DNA of 13,812 nucleotides from an uncultured Prevotella sp. (GCA_900550035.1 URQS01000076.1:1-13812), one strand, 5' to 3'; shown: positions 1-7,206, counted from the stretch's first letter. Notes: a model not told the origin generated them from the sequence alone. A program made the numbers and translations.

Positions 1-21
1 CACACCCTCCTATGTGCTTTT

Positions 22-50
22 TGGGCTTTCAGCCCGCTTTGTTTGACTTT
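22..50. terminator. Weak hairpin downstream of ndk, possible terminator
   Basis: A 5-bp stem GGGCT/AGCCC (23-27 with 31-35) with a 3-base loop lies just beyond the ndk stop codon. T-rich sequence follows it on the plus strand, so it would better serve a plus-strand gene ending left of the window than ndk itself. The stem is short and the call is tentative. Confidence 0.25.
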
Positions 51-63
51 TGACACATCCTCT

Positions 64-525
64 TTAATCCCCGTCAGGAGCGTAGAAGTAGTCGTGCAAT
101 GGGTCGGGATATTCGAATATCTCGCCTTCGCGGAAGAAGCGCTTCATCTCGATTTCGGCTGTCTCGATAGAGTCAGAGGCGTGGATGATGTTCTCCTGAC
201 CGCTCATTGAGAGGTCGCCACGGATAGTGCCGGGAGCAGCCTTGCGTCCGTTGGTGGCACCAACTATGTTGCGCACTACAGTAACTGCGCTGTTGCCCTC
301 AACGCACATGGCAATGACGGGAGCCGACTTCATCGAGGCTGTGAGCCACGGGAAGAAGGGACGGTCGATGAGGTGAGCATAGTGCTCGTTGAGGATAGCA
401 TCGTCGAGCTGCATCATCTTCAAGCCAACGATGCGCAGACCTTTGCGCTCAATGCGGTTGATTACTTCGCCGATGAGACGGCGCTGAACTGTACACGGCT
501 TTAATAAAATCAATGTTTTTTCCAT
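64..525 (-). CDS. ndk: Nucleoside diphosphate kinase
   Basis: Cytosolic enzyme that transfers the gamma phosphate of ATP to other (deoxy)nucleoside diphosphates through a phosphohistidine, balancing NTP and dNTP pools. The 153-residue protein covers the whole family. It opens with the phosphate-binding lysine in LILLKPCTVQR (K9) and carries the active-site histidine in ENIIHASDS (H115), preceded by the conserved APGTIRGD stretch. Length and the 'KPCTVQR' variant of the N-terminal motif fit what I recall of Bacteroidetes enzymes. The start is the ATG giving MEKTLILL, which puts the first beta strand at the very N-terminus. It lies 29 bases downstream of the transglutaminase-like lipoprotein gene on the same strand and no separate promoter is evident in that gap, so cotranscription from the promoter at 1800-1830 is likely (inference). 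Confidence 0.97.
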   Translation of the reverse strand: MEKTLILLKPCTVQRRLIGEVINRIERKGLRIVGLKMMQLDDAILNEHYAHLIDRPFFPWLTASMKSAPVIAMCVEGNSAVTVVRNIVGATNGRKAAPGTIRGDLSMSGQENIIHASDSIETAEIEMKRFFREGEIFEYPDPLHDYFYAPDGD

Positions 526-554
526 AAAGATAGTATTTAGTTGAATAAATATTT

Positions 555-1751
555 TTACTTCATATACAGTTTCAAGGTAGTGGTCTGGTCGCCCACTTCC
601 ACGTTCTTGGTTTCCAATTCGCCCTTGCCGTTTGTGAACTTTACTGTGTACGACTGGTTCTTCTCAACCTTGAATGTGAGTACGTCGTTCATGTCCTGCG
701 TAGCGCCTGTGCTGCGACCGCCGAACAGCTTCTCTTCGCCCTTGAATACGTCCAGATTGGTGGCTACACGGTCGCCCGAATTCTCGGCATGCTCCTTGTC
801 CTTGAACACCATCACTCTAAGGTCGACGTGATGCTCATCGGCAGGAGTGGCTGATAGCTGCGCTCTGTAAAGGCTTGTATAGCGGTCGGTAACGTTCTCG
901 GCATGTACATAACGGATGTCCTTGTCCCATACCAAGGGGAAGTAAGAACCCGTAGGCTTGAACGACGCTGCGTATATAGCCTTGCGCAGGTCTTCCTTTA
1001 TGGCCTTGCCGGCATCGGTCAGGAACCACGACTTGTCCAAGTCTTCCGAAGGATAATACTCGGTGAATCGCCATTTGCCGTCAATCCACACTTCGTTCCA
1101 GTTGTGGTTGCCACGGTCGTCGTACCACGCCGGAGTGCCAGCCACGCGCGATGGGATGCCCACAGCACGGAACGCATCGGTGAGCAATATCGACAGACCC
1201 GAACATGAAGCCATGTGCTGACGCATCGACTCGTAAGGAGCCTGGTCGGGTTTCTCACGCTTAGTGTTATAGTCGACCAGCAGTTCGTCGCGTACATTCT
1301 TATTAACCGAGTCGATAGCTTCGCGCATCGTCTTGCAGTTGGCTACGTATTTCTTGAAGCGTTCGTAGAAGTCCTTGCGCCAGTTTTCGCGATTCTCGTT
1401 CAGATTGACATAAGCCACCACGTCGTTGAGGAAGATGTCGTTGGGCACCTCTTTAGCCCACGGGAACTCAGCTCTTGCCTTATATGCATAATCCACATTC
1501 TCCAACAGGAAATTGGCAGTCAGAGCCTTGGCATCCCTTTCGGGCATATAAGCGATAAGGAAAGCCATAGCCTCCCTCTGTGTGGTAGGAGCCTGCTTCA
1601 ATGCTTTCTTCAGTTCTTTGGCATTGCTGCCCGCCGTCTGCATGGTCTGGCTGATCAATTCCTGATACTGATTAGGCACACCGGCATACTTGCTTCCGGT
1701 GCAGGCAGAGAGGCATATTGCCAAAAGTACGATTAAGCTTTTGATTTTCAT
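555..1751 (-). CDS. Transglutaminase-like lipoprotein
   Basis: Predicted lipoprotein of 398 residues with a transglutaminase-like (papain-fold) core. The N-terminus (MKIKSLIVLLAICLSAC) is a type II signal peptide with the lipidation cysteine at residue 17. The middle has the core motif: a candidate nucleophile C183 in ASCSGL, a helix ILLTDAFRAVGIPSR, then H216 in NHNWNEVWIDGKWRF. The third triad position, usually Asp, seems to fall on the FTEYYP segment, where Glu is seen. The last ~120 residues look like beta-rich repeats, perhaps a carbohydrate-type or Ig-like module. Bacterial relatives may be peptidases or amidases, and the substrate cannot be told. It has its own promoter, divergent from the U32 gene, and probably reads on into ndk. 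The fold call is firm, the function unknown. Confidence 0.85.
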   Translation of the reverse strand: MKIKSLIVLLAICLSACTGSKYAGVPNQYQELISQTMQTAGSNAKELKKALKQAPTTQREAMAFLIAYMPERDAKALTANFLLENVDYAYKARAEFPWAKEVPNDIFLNDVVAYVNLNENRENWRKDFYERFKKYVANCKTMREAIDSVNKNVRDELLVDYNTKREKPDQAPYESMRQHMASCSGLSILLTDAFRAVGIPSRVAGTPAWYDDRGNHNWNEVWIDGKWRFTEYYPSEDLDKSWFLTDAGKAIKEDLRKAIYAASFKPTGSYFPLVWDKDIRYVHAENVTDRYTSLYRAQLSATPADEHHVDLRVMVFKDKEHAENSGDRVATNLDVFKGEEKLFGGRSTGATQDMNDVLTFKVEKNQSYTVKFTNGKGELETKNVEVGDQTTTLKLYMK

Positions 1752-1799
1752 AATTTTTGTTCTTGGTCTATTTATGTATAGTTGATTAGTTTAACGTAG

Positions 1800-1830
1800 C
1801 AAATTTACATAAAAACTCACAATGTGCAAA
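1800..1830 (-). promoter_or_regulatory. Bacteroidetes sigma-ABfr type promoter for the transglutaminase-like gene (and ndk)
   Basis: On the minus strand a -7 box TAAATTTG (1807 down to 1800) matches TAnnTTTG. A -33 TTTG (1830 down to 1827) sits 19 bases upstream, the consensus spacing. The predicted leader is about 40 bases to the ATG at 1751. The site is back to back with the promoter of the U32 gene. Confidence 0.65.
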
Positions 1831-1869
1831 ACATTGTAAATATTAAAGATAGCTATTTTCTATTTATTT

Positions 1870-1903
1870 TTTGTGGTTTTACAATTATAAATCAGTAATT
1901 TTG
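1870..1903 (+). promoter_or_regulatory. Candidate promoter for the U32 hydroxylase gene and sufE
   Basis: The -7 box TAATTTTG (1896-1903) matches TAnnTTTG exactly. A TTTG at 1870-1873 lies 22 bases upstream, a little wider than usual. The -7 box ends only 7 bases before the ATG at 1911, so the transcript should be nearly leaderless. Confidence 0.55.
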
Positions 1904-1910
1904 CACCAAT

Positions 1911-3161
1911 ATGGATAATACAACAATAAAAGACTACGAGATAATGGCGCCCGTAGGCTCACGTGAGAGTCTTATGGCAGCCATACAGGCCGGTGCCGAC
2001 AGTATCTACTTCGGTGTGGAGCAGTTGAACATGCGTTCACACTCTGCCAACCATTTCACCATAGACGATCTGCACGACATTGCTGCTATCTGTGCCGAGC
2101 ACGGCATGAAAAGCTATCTGACCGTCAACACCATCATCTACGATGAGGATGTGGAGCTGATGCACCAGATAATCGATGCTGCCAAGAAGGCTCAGATTTC
2201 GGCTGTCATAGCGTCGGACGTGGCTGTAATGTCATACTGTCGTGAGATTGGCCAGGAGGTGCATCTGTCTACTCAGCTCAACATAAGCAACGCTGAGGCT
2301 CTGAAGTTCTACGCTCAGTTTGCCGACGTGGTGGTGCTGGCGCGTGAGCTGAACATGGACCAGGTGGCTTATATCTTCGAGCAGATTGAGAAGCAGCACA
2401 TTTGCGGACCCAACGGCGAGTTGGTGCGCATTGAGATGTTCTGCCATGGAGCTTTGTGTATGGCTGTGAGCGGAAAGTGCTATATGAGCCTTATGAACAC
2501 CGGACGCTCTGCCAACCGTGGCGAGTGCATGCAGATATGCCGCCGCTCGTACACCGTCACCGACAACGAGACGGGCACTCAGCTTGAGGTGGACAACAAG
2601 TACATCATGTCGCCTAAGGACCTTAAGACCATCCGCTTCATCGACCGCATGATGCGTTCGGGTGTGCGTGTGTTCAAGATTGAGGGTCGTGCACGTGGTG
2701 CTGAATATGTATATAATGTGGTGCGCTGCTACAAGGAGGCGATTCAGGCTGTGCTCGACGGCGACTTCACCGAAGAGAAGAAGGACGAATGGGACAAGCG
2801 TCTTGCCACTGTGTTCAACCGCGGATTCTGGGACGGCTACTATCAGGGTCAGACTCTGGGCGAATGGAACAGCAACTATGGTTCGAACGCTACGGAGAAG
2901 AAGGTGTACGTTGGTCGCGGCGTGAAGTATTTCTCAAAGCTTGGTGTTGCTGAGTTCACATGCGAAGCTGCGGAGTTCAGCGTGGGCGACAAGCTTCTCA
3001 TCACGGGTCCTACTACTGGCGTGATGTATGTCGATGTGGACGAAATACGCTACGACCTCAATCCCGTACAGACTGCACAGAAGGGACAGCACGTGTCGTT
3101 CCGTGTGCCGGGCAAGATTCGCCCGAGTGATAAATTGTTTAAGATTGTTGTGGTTGAATAA
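1911..3161 (+). CDS. U32-family RNA hydroxylase (TrhP/RlhA-like; formerly 'peptidase U32')
   Basis: Member of the U32 family. Characterised E. coli members (TrhP/YegQ, RlhA/YdcP) hydroxylate RNA: tRNA wobble uridine to ho5U, or a 23S rRNA cytidine. They are thought to use prephenate-linked chemistry and an Fe-S cluster. The 416-residue protein starts with the family segment YEIMAPVGSRESLMAAIQAGAD and the TIM-barrel-like strand/helix pattern. It carries the U32 signature at residues 175-193 (EMFCHGALC...GKCYMS). Cysteines at 178, 183, 190, 206 and 210 are candidate cluster ligands. The C-terminal ~80 residues form the small beta-barrel usual in TrhP-like proteins. Length is close to TrhP. Whether the substrate is tRNA or rRNA cannot be decided from sequence. 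sufE follows after 6 bases. The start is the first ATG after the promoter. Confidence 0.88.
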   Translation: MDNTTIKDYEIMAPVGSRESLMAAIQAGADSIYFGVEQLNMRSHSANHFTIDDLHDIAAICAEHGMKSYLTVNTIIYDEDVELMHQIIDAAKKAQISAVIASDVAVMSYCREIGQEVHLSTQLNISNAEALKFYAQFADVVVLARELNMDQVAYIFEQIEKQHICGPNGELVRIEMFCHGALCMAVSGKCYMSLMNTGRSANRGECMQICRRSYTVTDNETGTQLEVDNKYIMSPKDLKTIRFIDRMMRSGVRVFKIEGRARGAEYVYNVVRCYKEAIQAVLDGDFTEEKKDEWDKRLATVFNRGFWDGYYQGQTLGEWNSNYGSNATEKKVYVGRGVKYFSKLGVAEFTCEAAEFSVGDKLLITGPTTGVMYVDVDEIRYDLNPVQTAQKGQHVSFRVPGKIRPSDKLFKIVVVE

Positions 3162-3167
3162 GAAAAA

Positions 3168-3593
3168 ATGAGCATAAACGAAATACAAGACGAAGTCATT
3201 GAGCAGTTTCAAGACTTCACCGACTGGATGGACAAATACCAGTTGCTGATTGACCTGGGTGGCGAACTGGAGCCGCTCGACGCTAAGTATAAAACCGAAC
3301 AGAACCTTATAGACGGCTGTCAGAGCCGTGTGTGGGTGCAGTGCGACATGACCGACGACGGACGTCTGGTGTTCACTGCCGACAGCGACGCACTCATCGT
3401 TAAGGGCATTATCGCCCTGCTTATTCAGGTGATAAGCGGACACACGCCACGCGAAATTCTTGATGCCGACCTCTACTTCATCGACCGCATCGGACTCAAA
3501 GACCATCTGTCGCCGACACGCTCTAATGGTCTGTTGGCTATGGTGAAGCAGATACGCATGTACGCTCTGGCGTATGAAGCGAAGAAGAATTAG
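3168..3593 (+). CDS. sufE: SufE family Fe-S cluster assembly protein
   Basis: Cysteine desulfuration protein: it takes persulfide sulfur from a SufS-type desulfurase and passes it to the Suf scaffold. The 141-residue protein is full length for the family. The acceptor cysteine is C51 in the diagnostic loop NLIDGCQSRVWV, after an N-terminal helical region. The ISGHTPREIL segment and the C-terminal helix (LAMVKQIRMYALAYEAKK) are also typical. It begins 6 bases after the U32 gene stop and is almost certainly cotranscribed with it. No sufBCD or sufS is visible here, so it is an isolated sulfur acceptor in an RNA-modification operon. Confidence 0.95.
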   Translation: MSINEIQDEVIEQFQDFTDWMDKYQLLIDLGGELEPLDAKYKTEQNLIDGCQSRVWVQCDMTDDGRLVFTADSDALIVKGIIALLIQVISGHTPREILDADLYFIDRIGLKDHLSPTRSNGLLAMVKQIRMYALAYEAKKN

Positions 3594-3660
3594 GAATTTT
3601 GAGTTTTGAGTTTTGAATTGGTCGGCTTCGCCGATTTGGAATTATTCAATTTTGAATTTT
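3594..3660. repeat. Heptamer repeat tract plus small hairpin after sufE
   Basis: Directly after the sufE stop codon are four near-identical heptamers (GAATTTT, GAGTTTT, GAGTTTT, GAATTGG; 3594-3621). A perfect 5-bp hairpin TCGGC/GCCGA with loop TTC follows (3622-3634), then an AT-rich stretch ending in another GAATTTT (3654-3660). The hairpin could act as a weak terminator between sufE and the cyclotransferase gene. The tract looks like a spreading intergenic repeat, but I see no second copy in the window. Confidence 0.45.
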
Positions 3661-3664
3661 AATT

Positions 3665-4666
3665 ATGAAATCGATATTCTCTATATTATTCGCATTTCTT
3701 GTGGTGGCAATGGCATGCTCGTGCATGTCGTGCAAGAGTTCGCGCAAGTCGGCTACTGAGCCTGACACCGTTGCTCTTGTAGGTCCGACATTCAATGCCG
3801 ACTCGGCTTATGCCTTCTGTGCCAAGCAGTGCAGCTTCGGTCCGCGCTTGATGAACACTGAGGCACACGACAAGTGTGGCGAATGGATAATGAAGCAGTT
3901 TGCAGGCTACGGAATGAAGGTGGAGACGCAGGATGCCGAGCTCAAGGCTTGGGACGGCACTATGCTCCGTTCGCGCAATATATGGGCACGCTTCCGCCCC
4001 GAACAGACCACACGCATATTGCTGTGCGCCCATTGGGACTGCCGTCCGTGGGCAGACAACGACCCCGACTCGACCAATTGGCGCAAGCCCGTTATGGGTG
4101 CCAACGACGGAGCCAGTGGTGTGGCAGTGATGCTGGAGCTGGCGCGCGTCATAAGCAACGACTCTACACTCAACGTAGGTGTCGACTTCGTGTGCTTCGA
4201 TGCCGAAGACTACGGTGTGCCGCAGTGGTCGTCGGCCCCCGACTCGCAAGACTCGTGGGCACTCGGCGCTCAGTACTGGGCAGAACATCAGCCCCAGGGC
4301 TATGAGGCACGATACGGTGTACTGCTCGACATGGTAGGCGGCGAGGGAGCACGATTCTATCATGAGTCTGTGTCGAAGCAGTATGCTTCAGAGATTGTAA
4401 ATAAGGTGTGGCGCACTGCGTCGCAGATAGGCTACGGCTCGTACTTCCCCATGCAGGAAGGCGGCATGATAACCGACGACCATGTACCCGTCAATGAGAA
4501 GGCTGGAATACCCTGCATCGATATCATACCGTTCTATCCCGACTGCCAGCAGAGTTCGTTCGGCCCCACATGGCACACCATCAACGACACTATGGAGCAC
4601 ATCGACCGCGCCACACTCAAGGCTGTAGGACAGACAATGGTGCAGATATTGTATTCGGAAAAGTAA
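3665..4666 (+). CDS. Glutaminyl-peptide cyclotransferase-like M28 lipoprotein (type II glutaminyl cyclase)
   Basis: Predicted zinc enzyme that converts N-terminal glutamine of exported proteins to pyroglutamate on the periplasmic side. The N-terminus is a lipoprotein signal (cysteines at 18, 20 and 23 all possible; C23 is followed by KSSRKS). The M28 fold is clear: LLCAHWDCRPW (H123), GANDGASG (D148, zinc), DFVCFDAEDYG (E181 general base, D182 at the second zinc-ligand position), DDHVP (D272) and TWHTINDTMEHID (H304, zinc). The DDHVP...IDIIPF...WHTxxD arrangement resembles glutaminyl cyclase, with one zinc, more than the two-zinc aminopeptidases. Enzymes of this kind are known from Porphyromonas, Tannerella and Prevotella. 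The next gene starts 9 bases downstream and its product should expose Gln after signal cleavage. A plain aminopeptidase is the main alternative. Confidence 0.85.
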   Translation: MKSIFSILFAFLVVAMACSCMSCKSSRKSATEPDTVALVGPTFNADSAYAFCAKQCSFGPRLMNTEAHDKCGEWIMKQFAGYGMKVETQDAELKAWDGTMLRSRNIWARFRPEQTTRILLCAHWDCRPWADNDPDSTNWRKPVMGANDGASGVAVMLELARVISNDSTLNVGVDFVCFDAEDYGVPQWSSAPDSQDSWALGAQYWAEHQPQGYEARYGVLLDMVGGEGARFYHESVSKQYASEIVNKVWRTASQIGYGSYFPMQEGGMITDDHVPVNEKAGIPCIDIIPFYPDCQQSSFGPTWHTINDTMEHIDRATLKAVGQTMVQILYSEK

Positions 4667-4675
4667 AAATAGAAA

Positions 4676-5332
4676 ATGAAAAGAAGCAATCGCAACATAA
4701 TATTGTTGGTCGTGTTGCTTGCGTTCTGCGCCATGTCTGCACGTGCGCAGAACAACGGCAGCCGCCGTGTCAACCCCGAGGATCGCGAGGTGGATTTGAA
4801 TACGCCTACCCTGGTGCCTATGGTTAAGGTGGGCAAGGTGCTGCATGATGGCGACAGCATACAGTATGTCGAACTGAACACGCTGTATGTCTATCCGCAA
4901 CTGACGTTCAACGACGAGCGTCAGCGGCAGGCATACAATCGTCTTCTGGCAAACATCAAGAGGGTGTTGCCCATAGCCAAGGAGGTGAACTCGATAATCA
5001 TCGAGACCTACGAGTTTATGCAGACACTGCCAAACAAGAAGGCAAGGGAAGAACACATGAAACTTGTGGAGAAGAGTATACGCAAGGAGTATACGCCGCG
5101 CATGAAGAAACTGACGTATTCGCAGGGTAAGTTGCTGATAAAACTGGTGTACCGCGAGTGCAACTCGTCGTCGTATCAACTGATACAGGCGTTTCTCGGA
5201 CCTATAAGGGCGGGTTTCTATCAGGCGTTCGCCTCATTGTTCGGTGCATCGCTGACAAAAAAATATGACGCAGAAGGCGTCGATAAATATACCGAGCGCA
5301 TTGTGCGTCAAGTAGAAGCGGGACAGCTGTAA
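4676..5332 (+). CDS. DUF4294 family exported protein
   Basis: Bacteroidetes-specific protein of unknown function, 218 residues. Residues 1-24 are a type I signal peptide (MKRSNRNIILLVVLLAFCAM then SARA), so cleavage would leave Gln25 at the N-terminus. The mature part has the DUF4294 hallmarks: a short beta-rich region (LVPMVKVGKVLHDGDSIQYVEL), the segment LYVYPQLTFNDERQRQAYNRL, a long charged helical part, and YSQGKLLIKLVYRECNSSSYQLI, followed by a hydrophobic segment (AFLGPIRAGFYQAFASLFGASL). It is probably periplasmic. It lies 9 bases after the glutaminyl cyclase gene and is likely cotranscribed with it. The stop codon lies in the loop of the terminator hairpin. Confidence 0.85.
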   Translation: MKRSNRNIILLVVLLAFCAMSARAQNNGSRRVNPEDREVDLNTPTLVPMVKVGKVLHDGDSIQYVELNTLYVYPQLTFNDERQRQAYNRLLANIKRVLPIAKEVNSIIIETYEFMQTLPNKKAREEHMKLVEKSIRKEYTPRMKKLTYSQGKLLIKLVYRECNSSSYQLIQAFLGPIRAGFYQAFASLFGASLTKKYDAEGVDKYTERIVRQVEAGQL

Positions 5333-5348
5333 AGCTGCCCCGTTTTTT
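5319..5348 (+). terminator. Intrinsic terminator overlapping the DUF4294 stop codon
   Basis: Stem CGGG-A-CAGCT (5319-5328) pairs with AGCTG-C-CCCG (5333-5342), with one A/C mismatch. The loop GTAA contains most of the TAA stop, and six T follow (5343-5348). It ends the plus-strand operon only 5 bases before the stop codon of the convergent permease gene. There is no T tract on the minus side. Confidence 0.85.
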
Positions 5349-5352
5349 CAAT

Positions 5353-6573
5353 TTATACCTTAAGCTTACGTGTAGGAATCCACGCTGCAGCCCATCCTAT
5401 CAAGAGCACCGTGACGAAGACTATAGCCACGTCGTCGTAATGGACGCTCACGGGGTAGGCGTTGACTACGAACGAGCCAGCCGAATCGCCCATGTGTACC
5501 AGTCCGAACTCCTGCTGAAGCCAGCAGAGCAGCAGTCCGAGCAATATGCCCACGACGGCACCGATGGCTGAGATGATGCGTCCTTCGAAAAGGAATATGC
5601 TGCGTATCTGTCGGTCGGTAGCACCCAGGTTGCGCAGAGTGGCAGCATCCGCCTTCTTGTCGATGATGAGCATCGAGAGCGACGAAATGATGTTGAAGCA
5701 TGCCACCATAAGTATGAACGTCAGGAAGACGTATGCCAGCACCTTCTCTATCTGCATGATGTTGAACGTGTCCGACTGCTGTTCGAACCTGTCGAGCACC
5801 CTATACTTCGAGCCGACAATCTCGCGCATCTGCTTCTTCACAGCCGCAAGGTCGCTACCCGGCTTCAGTCGTATCTGTAGCGACGAGAGCATGCCGTCCT
5901 GATCGAACAGTCGGCGTGCGAAACCTATGGAGCATATAATGTGGTCGCGGTCGTATTTTGCCTGATTGACGGCAAACACTACGCCCGGCGATATGAGCGA
6001 GTCTACCACAAATCCCTCCGACGGGTCAGCAAGTTCGGTAATCTGTCCGCGTCGTACGGGAGCGTACAGCTTCAGATAGCCCTCGAATCGTGCGCCCAGA
6101 CCCATGTCCTGCGCCAGTCGGATGCCCGGAATGGCATAGAACAGATTGGCTGCCTGCAGCGAGAACTCACCGTCGCCGTACAGAATGTCGCCAATGTTGG
6201 TGAGCTGAGTGAAGTTGTCGTCGACACCCATAACGGTCACCATCTGCTGACGGTCGCCGTATACAGCCAGTCCTTGGTCTTCAAGCACGTCGGTGTGCAC
6301 GCTTACTTCGGGCATCTTGCGTATCTGGTCGAGCACGGGGTCGTCGGCAGGTGCCGTTTTGCCTTGCGTCGGCACAAGTTCGATTTGAGGGTCGAAGTTG
6401 GTGAAGAACGACGCCACGAGGTCGTGGAATCCGTTGAACACGCTCAGCACAATCACCAGTGCCATCGTGCCCACAGCCACGCCTACCACCGAGATGGCTG
6501 AAATGACGTTTATTGCGTTAGTCGACTTCTTGGAGAAGACATAGCGTCGAGCTATAAAGAACGGGAAATTCAT
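5353..6573 (-). CDS. LolE/LolC-like ABC transporter permease (FtsX family)
   Basis: Inner-membrane permease of the FtsX/MacB type. The closest functional comparison is LolC/LolE, which extract lipoproteins from the inner membrane with the LolD ATPase. The 406 residues have the usual plan: a cytoplasmic start FPFFIARRYVFSKKSTNAINVISAIS, TM1 at about 21-46, a large periplasmic MacB-type domain (about 47-275), then three TM segments (about 280-310, 330-355 and 380-400). The KKADAATLRNLGATDRQIRSIFLFEG coupling loop before TM3 is typical of the family. The start ATG overlaps the rbfA stop by 4 bases (ATGA), so translation is coupled. The ATPase partner is not in the window. LolE versus LolC cannot be told, because Bacteroidetes usually have a single type. 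Confidence 0.88.
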   Translation of the reverse strand: MNFPFFIARRYVFSKKSTNAINVISAISVVGVAVGTMALVIVLSVFNGFHDLVASFFTNFDPQIELVPTQGKTAPADDPVLDQIRKMPEVSVHTDVLEDQGLAVYGDRQQMVTVMGVDDNFTQLTNIGDILYGDGEFSLQAANLFYAIPGIRLAQDMGLGARFEGYLKLYAPVRRGQITELADPSEGFVVDSLISPGVVFAVNQAKYDRDHIICSIGFARRLFDQDGMLSSLQIRLKPGSDLAAVKKQMREIVGSKYRVLDRFEQQSDTFNIMQIEKVLAYVFLTFILMVACFNIISSLSMLIIDKKADAATLRNLGATDRQIRSIFLFEGRIISAIGAVVGILLGLLLCWLQQEFGLVHMGDSAGSFVVNAYPVSVHYDDVAIVFVTVLLIGWAAAWIPTRKLKV

Positions 6574-6905
6574 TTCTTCAGCAGTTCGTCAATGCGTTCG
6601 ATGTAGTCGAGCGAGTCGTCGATGAAGAATCTGAGTTCGGGGATGATGCGCAGCTGGTTGCGTACGCGAGTGCCCAGTTCGTAGCGTATTGTCTTCTCGT
6701 TGGCTGTTACGTTCTTGATGAGTTCCTCGGCTTTTTCCGATGGGAAAATGCTGAGATAGGCTGTGCAGATGCTCAGGTCGGGCGACACACGGCAGCGTGT
6801 CACGCTCACCATAATGCCGTGCATGGCACGTGTCTGCGACTGAAATATAAGGCTCAGCTCCTTCTGCAGGAGTCGTGCTATACGATTTTGTCTTGTTTCT
6901 TGCAT
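6570..6905 (-). CDS. rbfA: Ribosome-binding factor A
   Basis: Small KH-fold protein that binds the 30S subunit and helps 16S rRNA 5'-end maturation, and is important in the cold. At 111 residues it has family length. Recognisable segments are QNRIARLLQKELSLIFQ, the strand ISVTRCRVSPDLSICTAYLSIFP (here MVSVTRCRVSPDLS) and the C-terminal RNQLRIIPELRFFIDDSLDYIERIDELL. It is the first gene of a two-gene operon with the LolE-like permease and shares 4 bases with it. The promoter at 6951-6981 fits it. The start MQETRQNR is the only one that keeps the N-terminal helix. Confidence 0.95.
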   Translation of the reverse strand: MQETRQNRIARLLQKELSLIFQSQTRAMHGIMVSVTRCRVSPDLSICTAYLSIFPSEKAEELIKNVTANEKTIRYELGTRVRNQLRIIPELRFFIDDSLDYIERIDELLKK

Positions 6906-6950
6906 GTTGTTATCTGTTTAAATCTTTTTTATGTTATGCTATATTATATG

Positions 6951-6981
6951 CAAAGATAGTGCAAATTGAGCGCAATACAAA
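6951..6981 (-). promoter_or_regulatory. Promoter of the rbfA operon
   Basis: On the minus strand TATCTTTG (6958 down to 6951) matches the -7 box TAnnTTTG. TTTG (6981 down to 6978) lies exactly 19 bases upstream. The leader to the ATG at 6905 is about 40 bases. This is among the best-formed promoters of the window. Confidence 0.7.
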
Positions 6982-7052
6982 ATGAAATGATGCCTTCTTG
7001 TTGTTTGTTGTGGTTTTTTTGTAGTTGTAGATAATACAAATCGTTCATATAA

Positions 7053-7085
7053 TGTCAATTTTGTTACATGCAACAAAATTTGACA
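7053..7085. promoter_or_regulatory. Near-perfect inverted repeat, candidate operator
   Basis: TGTCAATTTTGTT (7053-7065) is repeated inverted as AACAAAATTTGACA (7072-7085), with one extra T and a 6-base centre ACATGC. It lies about 40 bases upstream of the -7 box at 7127, where activators of Bacteroidetes sugar operons often bind. It is in the divergent gap between rbfA and the receptor remnant, far from any gene end, so an operator is more likely than a terminator. The binding factor is unknown. Confidence 0.5.
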
Positions 7086-7126
7086 TGCACGAACGGAATT
7101 TTAACTTCTGTCGGTTGCAGAGTTCC

Positions 7127-7134
7127 TAATTTTG
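7127..7134 (+). promoter_or_regulatory. -7 box of the receptor remnant promoter
   Basis: TAATTTTG matches TAnnTTTG. No exact TTTG is seen at -33, as is common for activator-dependent PUL promoters. The start codon at 7207 is about 70 bases downstream, leaving a long leader. The rest of 6906-7206 is AT-rich and without a gene. Confidence 0.5.
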
Positions 7135-7206
7135 CGGTGTCAAAACAACAAAACGACTTACGCACCTAAATTGGGAACGTTAGCAAAAACTTAAACCTTA
7201 CATATT

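Noticed and set aside
2934..3506. Minus-strand open frame (190 codons) across the U32 gene end and sufE
   Set aside because: Antisense of two conserved genes, with no family motif.
4388..5179. Minus-strand open frame (263 codons) across the cyclase and DUF4294 genes
   Set aside because: It spans two well-supported plus-strand genes and the 9-base gap between them, has no recognisable domain and is rich in His, Leu and Arg as antisense frames are.
7053..7085. Inverted repeat read as a terminator
   Set aside because: It lies in a divergent gap more than 140 bases upstream of the start codons on both sides, so no gene ends there.
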